Of a stretch of 47,744 bases of DNA, positions 42,144-47,744 are shown in pieces. Each line of letters starts with the position of its first letter. Positions within the stretch are counted from its first letter, which is position 1. The translations under genes and the position numbers were made by a program. Under the pieces are notes generated by a model. It did not search any database. It saw nothing but the letters and a program-made list of their open reading frames with translations, and was not told the origin of the DNA. Source of the DNA: an uncultured Ruminococcus sp. (GTDB taxonomy: Bacteria > Bacillota > Clostridia > Oscillospirales > Acutalibacteraceae); assembly GCA_902764235.1 (NCBI GenBank), contig CACWVH010000021.1, positions 1 through 47,744 of the forward strand, in the 5' to 3' direction.

Positions 42144-42197
42144 ATAATTCATAATTCAAAGCATACAAGCTGTTATACACTTTGAATTATGAATTAT
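42144..42197. repeat. Perfect 18-bp inverted repeat between rpsO and pnp
   Basis: ATAATTCATAATTCAAAG (42144-42161) and CTTTGAATTATGAATTAT (42180-42197) are perfect arms around 18 bases, about 100 bases upstream of pnp. In RNA this gives a long AU-rich hairpin in the pnp leader. Confidence 0.9.
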
Positions 42198-42267
42198 AAA
42201 CCGCATTGTGTGACCGACCCGCTGACTCCTCTGTGATGTACCCGAAATAATTCTTTAAAGGAATTGA

Positions 42268-42295
42268 AACAAGGCAGTCTGCGAAACAGACTGCC
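42268..42295 (-). terminator. Probable terminator or attenuator after rpsO
   Basis: Perfect nine-pair stem GGCAGTCTG with CAGACTGCC and a 5-base loop, nine bases after the rpsO stop. On the minus strand TTGTTTC follows, a short T-run, so some read-through into pnp is likely. Confidence 0.65.
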
Positions 42296-42304
42296 CCATA
42301 ACAA

Positions 42305-42568
42305 TTATTTACGGATACCGAGTCTTGCGATGATTGAACGATAACGCTCGATGTCTACCTTGATGAGGTAATTGAGAAGGCTTCTTCTCTGACCGATCAT
42401 CTTAAAAAGGCCTCTTCTTGAGTGGTGATCCTTTTTATGAGTCTTGAGGTGCTCAGTGAGGTCTGCAATTCTCTTTGTGAGAATAGCGATCTGAACCTCG
42501 GGTGAACCTGTGTCGCCCTCATGTGTAGCGTACTCTTTGATGATAGCATCCTTTTCTTCTTTAAGCAT
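42305..42568 (-). CDS. rpsO: 30S ribosomal protein S15
   Basis: 87-residue primary 16S rRNA-binding protein. The sequence from [34 protein letters not shown] through [14 protein letters not shown] to [25 protein letters not shown] is typical S15 and full length. The ATG at 42568 has AAAGGTGG nine bases upstream; the 17 in-frame codons further upstream belong to a structured leader. Downstream is pnp. Confidence 0.97.
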   Translation of the reverse strand: MLKEEKDAIIKEYATHEGDTGSPEVQIAILTKRIADLTEHLKTHKKDHHSRRGLFKMIGQRRSLLNYLIKVDIERYRSIIARLGIRK

Positions 42569-42701
42569 TGTGTTATCCACCTTTACTGTAATATATTTGC
42601 CTTCGCCCACTACCGGCAAGCAAACACCGGTACCATCTCAGTCAAGGGCGTGTGGATTCCTGTATTCAGGCTTCTCCCCAAGACCGGGAACGGGCTCAAC
42701 G
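42569..42701 (-). promoter_or_regulatory. Structured rpsO leader, candidate S15 autoregulatory RNA
   Basis: About 133 bases of leader. TACCGG and CCGGTA (42611-42632) form a hairpin nested inside CGCCC with GGGCG (42604-42650), and CCTG-tatt-CAGG forms another (about 42659-42670), giving a multi-helix fold just before the ribosome binding site. S15 represses its own mRNA through leader RNA in several bacteria; a match to a named leader family was not tested. Confidence 0.6.
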
Positions 42702-42707
42702 CTGATT

Positions 42708-42736
42708 ATTATAACATATTATTTACCGCTTGTAAA
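42708..42736 (-). promoter_or_regulatory. Promoter of rpsO
   Basis: On the minus strand TTTACA (42736-42731), a 17-base spacer and TATAAT (42713-42708). Confidence 0.85.
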
Positions 42737-42771
42737 GTGATATATTCAAATTTTTATCGTTATTTCGTTCC

Positions 42772-44382
42772 TTACTCTGTATTATTAAGCAGATTGCGGC
42801 AGGCAAGAAATATTCCGGCTGATACTATTAAATTCCACAGGAACATAGGTCCGCCAAGCAAAGTCGTTGCAATATATCCGAACTGTCCGGCAAAGCCTGA
42901 CAGAACCACAAGTCCGGCAATTATTCCCGGAAGTGCCGTCATAACTATCATCGAGATATAGAAGGTTATGAAGATACCGCCTGTACTGTCAACACCTACA
43001 AGTCTTTGCGCGAGTATATTTGCAGCTATATACAGCGTTCCGAAGCTTCCGTATGTAAACATTGAGACGATTATGTCTATCGGCTGTCCTCCCGCTGCAA
43101 ATGCAAGCAGACCAAAGGTGATGATTCCGTCTGTATAAGGCTTGATAAGCCCTGTTGCTGCTGCCATGACCAGCTTTTTGACAGCTCCGTCAGGTATAAG
43201 ATAGATATACGGCTTTGTCAGCTCCTTTACCCAGTCGCCCGAGGCACTGAAAAAGAACTGTACATATGCAAGTATGACCATTGCCGCAAGATAAATGATC
43301 GTCGGCTCGATACCGGGCTTTGCCTGCTTTATACCGAAGGTGATGACAAATCCTACAAACAGCAGTACAAAGGTATTGATATTGAAAAACATGAATCTTG
43401 AACGTCTGCTGCCTTCAAGAAGATGCTTATGAAAAATTGCTGTCGCACCTTTTCCTCTTCTGACTCCCCTTTTTCTCAGCTTGATCTCCTTATTGCCAAG
43501 CATGACCTTGTCAGAGAACTTTCCCTCACGGACAGCCTCTCTGAACTCCTGATAGCTTTCAGCCTGAGACAATACATCCTCGTAAAAATCAAGCCTTGTA
43601 AGCACCAGCGTCAGCACAGAGAAAACAGCACAAAGCAGGGTCAGAGAACCGAATACTATCATCTTTATGATATCCGCTTCAAGGATACCGAATACAAGCC
43701 CGTGCATCCATCCGATGAAGGGAATATATTCAAGTGCAGGCAGGGATATTGCTGCGAAAAGATTTTCAACGGATATGCCCTTCACAAATGAGTAGATTAT
43801 CACTGTTCCCAGTGCGGAGAACGCCATTGCGTAAATAATATATTTCATTACGCTTGCACGTACCGGATGTGTGCTTGCAAGGCAGAATATCATCAGCGTA
43901 ACAAGCTGCACCATTACAAGCATCAGCACGATACCAAGAATAAGTATCACAGTCTGTTCCACTGTCATACTGAACATTTTTATTATCATTCCGCCGTATG
44001 CCGCAAAGGTCACAACAAGCACAAGCATTGTAGCAAGCTGACGGCCTACTCCGTATATCAGCACACGCTTGGGCGATACCGGCGCAACAAACATATTGTT
44101 TACATCGCTGAGTGAAAAAAAGCTTGTCCCTGAGCTGAGCCCCTTCAGAAGCACCGGAATGCTTATGAAAAAAAACACAGCAAGATATGCTCCGGACAAA
44201 AGTCTGGGATCGCTCCATATTTCCGAGCTGCCGAGATCGCCTCCTGCGGTATATCCTCTTATTGCTCCGTACAGCATACTTACTGCAACAAATGCATATA
44301 GCAGGAATTTAAGCGGATGACGCAGGGTATCTATAATTTCATTTTTAATTGTTTTTCTCAGAAGATATGATATTGCTCCCAA
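42772..44382 (-). CDS. ABC exporter permease (putative ABC_export family)
   Basis: 536-residue membrane protein with about twelve hydrophobic helices, partner of the ATPase encoded just upstream. It starts GAISYLLRKTIKNEIIDTLRHPLKFLLY, and has SLSDVNNMFVAPVSPKRVLIYG, a pattern shared with Firmicute ABC_export permeases that I recall as PF16962-like. The cytosolic linker at about residues 280-315 is strongly basic (MLGNKEIKLRKRGVRRGKG). A GTG at 44391 is also in frame, but GGAG abuts it; the TTG at 44382 sits seven bases after GGAG and is preferred. The substrate is unknown. Confidence 0.8.
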   Translation of the reverse strand: MGAISYLLRKTIKNEIIDTLRHPLKFLLYAFVAVSMLYGAIRGYTAGGDLGSSEIWSDPRLLSGAYLAVFFFISIPVLLKGLSSGTSFFSLSDVNNMFVAPVSPKRVLIYGVGRQLATMLVLVVTFAAYGGMIIKMFSMTVEQTVILILGIVLMLVMVQLVTLMIFCLASTHPVRASVMKYIIYAMAFSALGTVIIYSFVKGISVENLFAAISLPALEYIPFIGWMHGLVFGILEADIIKMIVFGSLTLLCAVFSVLTLVLTRLDFYEDVLSQAESYQEFREAVREGKFSDKVMLGNKEIKLRKRGVRRGKGATAIFHKHLLEGSRRSRFMFFNINTFVLLFVGFVITFGIKQAKPGIEPTIIYLAAMVILAYVQFFFSASGDWVKELTKPYIYLIPDGAVKKLVMAAATGLIKPYTDGIITFGLLAFAAGGQPIDIIVSMFTYGSFGTLYIAANILAQRLVGVDSTGGIFITFYISMIVMTALPGIIAGLVVLSGFAGQFGYIATTLLGGPMFLWNLIVSAGIFLACRNLLNNTE

Positions 44383-44466
44383 ATTTATCACTCCGTTTCA
44401 GGCAAAACGCCCGACTCAGTGCATCCCGACAGATCTTTTCAAAGGATATCCACTGATATTGTCCGA

Positions 44467-45183
44467 TCATTCTTTATTATCACTATTATTCTTTTCTGTT
44501 ATACTGAAGAAAAGCTCTTCAAGATTTTCTCCGCTTTCTTCAACAAATTTTCTTGTTCTTTCGGCTTCTATCCTGCCGTTCATCATTATAAATACCCTGT
44601 CCCATATATCCTCTACGCTTTCAAGCATATGGGTAGAGATAATAATAGTAGTACCCTTTGCCTTCAGCTCGCTGAGCATTGCTTTAAGCTCCTTTATGGC
44701 ATGGGGATCAAGACCTACAAGAGGCTCGTCAAAAAGTATGACTCTCGGATTTATCAGCATTGCACAGCAGATACTGATTTTCTGCTGCATACCCTTTGAA
44801 AGCTCCTTTCCCAGCTTATCACGCTTGTCTGTAAGCTCAAGACGGCGCATAAGCTCATCTGCACGATCCTCCCAGTTTTCAAGGCTGTATGCTCTGGCAA
44901 TGAATTCCATATGCTCCCACACTGTCAGCAGCTCATATGGCGCAGGTATCTCAGGAACATATCCGAGTATTTTTTTCGCATCAGTGCTTTTATTATTGAA
45001 GCCGCAAAGCTCTATCTCTCCTTCAAAGCGAAGAAGCCCGGCTATGCATTTTATTGCTGTTGATTTTCCTGCTCCGTTCGGTCCTGCAAGTACAGCAGTT
45101 TCTCCATCATTAACCATAAAGCTCAGATTATCATTTGCTACAAAACGATGATATTTTTTTGTGAGATGAGATACATTAAGCAA
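44467..45183 (-). CDS. ABC transporter ATP-binding protein
   Basis: 238-residue ATPase. Walker A GPNGAGKST, Q-loop YVPEIP, signature LSKGMQQK, Walker B VILFDEP followed by LVGLDP, and the switch His STHML are all present. This belongs to the two-component exporter type (CcmA/NatA-like) and pairs with the permease 84 bases downstream. A TTG start at 45183 after GAGGAAGTGGA is the best candidate. It is 35 bases after deoD and may be co-transcribed with it. Confidence 0.9.
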   Translation of the reverse strand: MLNVSHLTKKYHRFVANDNLSFMVNDGETAVLAGPNGAGKSTAIKCIAGLLRFEGEIELCGFNNKSTDAKKILGYVPEIPAPYELLTVWEHMEFIARAYSLENWEDRADELMRRLELTDKRDKLGKELSKGMQQKISICCAMLINPRVILFDEPLVGLDPHAIKELKAMLSELKAKGTTIIISTHMLESVEDIWDRVFIMMNGRIEAERTRKFVEESGENLEELFFSITEKNNSDNKE

Positions 45184-45217
45184 AATTATCCACTTCCTCT
45201 TTCAGATTGATTGAGCT

Positions 45218-45916
45218 TCAGACCGTACCCAGCGCAATTTTGACCATATCATCAAAGGTAGTCTGGCGCTCCTGCGGACTGCAGGAAAGACCTGTAAGCG
45301 GACAATCAGAAATAGTGCATATGCAAAGAGCTTTTTTCCCGGCTCTTGCCGCATTATAATACAGTGCAGCACTTTCCATTTCTGTTGCAAGCACTCCCAT
45401 CCTTTGCCACTTTGCAAGAGTGCCTGATTCATCATAGAATGTATCGGTGCAAAGCAGAGTACCTACATGAACTTTAATTCCGAGGGAAGCAGCGCTGTCA
45501 TCCGCTCGTCTGAGAAGCTCATATGACGCAGCAGCGACCGGATCAAACGGCATTCCGAACTGTCTTGCATAGGTCGAACCGGTACAGCTTGCAAGTCCTA
45601 AAACAACGTCACGCAGCCCCAGCTTATCGCTTACGGCACCTGCGGTTCCGATACGGATGATACTGTCAACATCATATTCATTGAAAAGCTCATATGAATA
45701 AATACCCATTGACGGCATACCCATACCGCTTGCCATGACTGTAATTTCTTTATCATTATATATGCCTGTATATGCATACATTCCCCTGACTTCATTTACA
45801 AGCCTTGCATTTTCAAGAAAATTTCCGGCGATATACTTTGCTCTCAGCGGATCTCCCGGCATCAGGACTGTTTTTGCTATCTCGCCTTTTTCGGCGCTGT
45901 TATGAGGTGTTGACAT
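45218..45916 (-). CDS. deoD: Purine-nucleoside phosphorylase
   Basis: 232-residue hexameric-type nucleoside phosphorylase that splits purine (deoxy)nucleosides with phosphate for salvage. The substrate-loop residues are in place: LMPGDPLRAKYIA, MASGMGMPSMGIYSYEL, RIGTAGAV, and ATEMESAALY; ISDCPLTG supplies the catalytic Asp in the family's SD pattern. The ATG at 45916 follows GGGAGG by seven bases; an earlier in-frame codon at 45940 is rejected. It sits between the acidic membrane protein and the ABC exporter genes on the same strand. Confidence 0.96.
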   Translation of the reverse strand: MSTPHNSAEKGEIAKTVLMPGDPLRAKYIAGNFLENARLVNEVRGMYAYTGIYNDKEITVMASGMGMPSMGIYSYELFNEYDVDSIIRIGTAGAVSDKLGLRDVVLGLASCTGSTYARQFGMPFDPVAAASYELLRRADDSAASLGIKVHVGTLLCTDTFYDESGTLAKWQRMGVLATEMESAALYYNAARAGKKALCICTISDCPLTGLSCSPQERQTTFDDMVKIALGTV

Positions 45917-45979
45917 AGTTATTCCTCCCAAAATAATCAAAGCTGTTCATCCGGAGAAAAGATCAGTATTCAAAGTGGC

Positions 45980-46600
45980 TCAGTCAAGACTTTTTTCTGC
46001 ATGATACTGTCTGTTCACCTTATAGACCGTCACTCTGCTTCCCGGCTCCAATTCTTCCCATCCGTCCTCATACCATTCTACCATCGGACAGAACTGCTTT
46101 TCTTTTTCAGACCATACTTTAAGGCAGCGTGCGTTTTTGCTTGTCAGGAATTTTTCAGTAATTACTCCGTCGAAAGCACCATACTTGCTCATAAAGATCT
46201 GATAGATCTGTATTCCGGAATAAGCCAGTCCGACTACCGGAAGAATATAACCATATACCGGGGCAGATTTGAATATCATAAATGCTCCTACAGAAAGAGA
46301 GATTATCAGCAGAATACCTCCGAAGAAGGCACACGAGAACATATTTTTCTTTTTCTGGATTTCAAGCTCCTTATCTGTCAGTTCACGGTAATTAAGCTCT
46401 TTAACATCCGTTCTGTACTGACGATAGTTTTCATCATCGCCCTCATCCTCCATGTAATTGTCCAGAGCCTCACTGCCTGAAATACTTACACCATTATCGG
46501 CATCAGCATTATCATCAGCAGAAGCAGGTGAAGTATTTTCATTAGCTTCTGTATCGTTATTATCTAAAAGCTCCTTTTCAAAATCATTTTCGTTTGACAT
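45980..46600 (-). CDS. Acidic-headed membrane protein of unknown function
   Basis: 206 residues. Residues 1-75 are very acidic and low in complexity (EANENTSPASADDNADADNG). Two transmembrane helices lie at about 91-111 and 117-138, and a C-terminal soluble domain of about 65 residues contains WSEKEKQFCPMVEWYEDGWEELEPGSRVTVYKVN, which looks like a small beta domain. I do not recognise the family. AGGAGG precedes the ATG at 46600. It is 63 bases upstream of deoD. Confidence 0.75.
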   Translation of the reverse strand: MSNENDFEKELLDNNDTEANENTSPASADDNADADNGVSISGSEALDNYMEDEGDDENYRQYRTDVKELNYRELTDKELEIQKKKNMFSCAFFGGILLIISLSVGAFMIFKSAPVYGYILPVVGLAYSGIQIYQIFMSKYGAFDGVITEKFLTSKNARCLKVWSEKEKQFCPMVEWYEDGWEELEPGSRVTVYKVNRQYHAEKSLD

Positions 46601-46679
46601 ATAGACCTCCTGTTTTAACAATTATTTTTCTTTAAGCTGCATTCCCTGATTACGGGATGCTTTTGCCTGCTTATTATTA

Positions 46680-47402
46680 TTATTCTTCCTCTTCCTCAAA
46701 TTCTTCCATATCCTCAGTCGGGATAAGCTCTCCGGTCAGGAATTCTATTGAGCGCTCGATACTATCCTTTGTACCTGCCCAGTTATTGCTGCCGATACTG
46801 CGGTAATCAGTCATTGATGCAAAATGATGAACATCCTCTGTAAGCTTTTTAATATATGTACCTGTTAACCTTGAGGTTTCCTCATAAAATGCCTGATAGC
46901 TTTTTCCGAGACCCTTCTGGTCGATATTCATAAGAAGATAAAAATGCTCAAGGCAGATAAACTGCTGTTCAGAATAAAGCTGACGGAATTCCGGCTCACT
47001 TATCCACATTGCATGGACAATACGTACCATATTCTCCATATTCTGTTTTAAATCACGGCAGATAAAGCAGTCCCCGAGCATTGCACCAAGGGCAGCCATT
47101 TTCTTCTTGTCAGGCTTTTTCGGCGGAACAACAGGCACAAACTGTTCCGAGATCTGCTGAAGATGACTCTCAAGTATCAATGCATTTGAAAGTCGCTTTC
47201 CCAGACGCACCATTTGTTCAAAATGGCGGAAGCAGAAGCCCTGTTCATTTGTTTTTATCCTGACGCTCGGTTCCATCATAGCAGAGCCGGTTATATATTC
47301 AGCCTTTCGTTCCTCGAGCATTTCCCTCATTCTGCACATAGGACATCTGTCCTTAGGCAAAAAAACATCATTCACCGGTATACTGCAAATATTTTCCTGC
47401 AT
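46680..47402 (-). CDS. DUF6062-like protein with two CxxC...CxxH modules
   Basis: 240-residue cytosolic protein that matches my recollection of DUF6062 (unknown function). Two metal-site-like modules have almost identical spacing: C20-x2-C23 with C57-x2-H60, and C112-x2-C115 with C150-x2-H153. The C-terminus is very acidic (MEEFEEEEE). Zinc or iron-sulfur binding is inferred from the residues only. The ATG at 47402 follows AGGAAG by eight bases; a GTG at 47411 is rejected. The downstream hairpin before the next gene is weak, so coupling is uncertain. Confidence 0.78.
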   Translation of the reverse strand: MQENICSIPVNDVFLPKDRCPMCRMREMLEERKAEYITGSAMMEPSVRIKTNEQGFCFRHFEQMVRLGKRLSNALILESHLQQISEQFVPVVPPKKPDKKKMAALGAMLGDCFICRDLKQNMENMVRIVHAMWISEPEFRQLYSEQQFICLEHFYLLMNIDQKGLGKSYQAFYEETSRLTGTYIKKLTEDVHHFASMTDYRSIGSNNWAGTKDSIERSIEFLTGELIPTEDMEEFEEEEE

Positions 47403-47579
47403 ATTTCTCACTTCCTTATATTATTCAGTGCTGCACATAAAAGTATGTTCCTGATATTTTATAGTCTGATTATCAACAAAACAAATTGTAAGAAATGATA
47501 TTAATCAGACTTTAGTTATAAATTATATTATACAATATGTCAACAAAAAAGTAAACAGCGGTACGTAAAAATTATAATC

Positions 47580-47744
47580 AGCGGAGTGCCTCCGCTGCCG
47601 CGATTCACGGCTTAGTCAGCCTGATAAAGTTTTTCCCGGGCACCGCCATACTTATTCAGATTGAACTGCATCAGAGTCAGAATTCAAAAACCATCGCCAA
47701 TTATAATTTTACACTTACAATTATAATCAGCATAACCAACCCCC
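47580..47744 (+). repeat. Dispersed intergenic repeat, copy E (module 1), cut by the window end
   Basis: Starts with the palindrome GCGGAG-TGC-CTCCGC (47581-47595), then module 1 from 47602 (GATTCACGGCTTAGTCAGCC, CTGATAAAGTTTTTCCCGGG, CACCGCCATACTTATTCAG). It ends with CCAATTATAATTTTACACTT, the same tail as copy B. It closely matches copy B over about 115 bases. The preceding part of the gap (47403-47579) is AT-rich and presumably holds the DUF6062 gene's promoter. Confidence 0.85.

Overview
The window comes from a low-GC, endospore-lineage anaerobic Firmicute, most likely Ruminococcus or a close relative in the Oscillospiraceae. The reasons are strong AGGAGG-type ribosome binding sites, the forespore sigma factor sigG, ricT (PSP1) directly after holB, an oxygen-sensitive type of 2-hydroxyacyl-CoA dehydratase activase, meso-diaminopimelate dehydrogenase, and a BspA-like leucine-rich-repeat protein with bacterial Ig domains. 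The genus is inferred; no rRNA is present. Both tRNAs lack an encoded CCA. Layout: 1-7.4 kb (+) holds a Bax-inhibitor-like membrane protein, an M3 oligoendopeptidase and an ABC ATPase/FtsX permease pair with a large extracellular coiled coil. 7.4-11.7 kb (-) holds a phosphoglycerate-mutase-like protein that has lost most catalytic residues, ddh, a HAD phosphatase and a membrane protein. 11.9-17.2 kb is a divergent TetR/activase pair with palindromic operator candidates between them. 17.4-20.3 kb (-) is a four-gene membrane/regulator cassette (DUF2975, XRE, large membrane protein, anchored protein) behind a near-consensus promoter with a 19-bp palindrome. 20.4-24.7 kb mixes a cytidylate-kinase-like protein, a D/N-rich lipoprotein, an unrecognised 280-residue protein, and a secreted lectin/amidase-like gene broken by an in-frame stop, followed by a secreted partner. 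25-27 kb (-) is a tightly coupled operon yerC-methyltransferase-hslO. 27.5-30.5 kb (-) is the BspA-like protein. 31-33.6 kb holds smr, an isoprenylcysteine-methyltransferase-type protein and a GH13 glucosidase. 34-37.9 kb (+) holds an alanine/sodium symporter, holB, ricT, tRNA-Thr and tRNA-Tyr. 38-47.4 kb (-) holds a small anchored protein, sigG, pnp, rpsO, an ABC exporter pair, deoD, an acidic membrane protein and a protein with two CxxC...CxxH modules. Functionally most of the window is core or near-core (translation, RNA decay, sporulation, nucleoside salvage, chaperone, exporters). The accessory character lies in the intergenic DNA: a dispersed two-module repeat family recurs in at least five, and probably six, of the larger gaps (about 11.7, 27.2-27.5, 30.6-30.9, 33.7, 38.8 and 47.6 kb), and a gap after the tRNAs carries nested inverted repeats and two fragments resembling IS3-family ends. 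No CRISPR array, prophage or intact transposase was seen. The most interesting items are the repeat family, the catalytically stripped mutase, the nonsense-interrupted secreted lectin, the sigG start-codon hairpin, the structured rpsO leader, and the palindromic operators.
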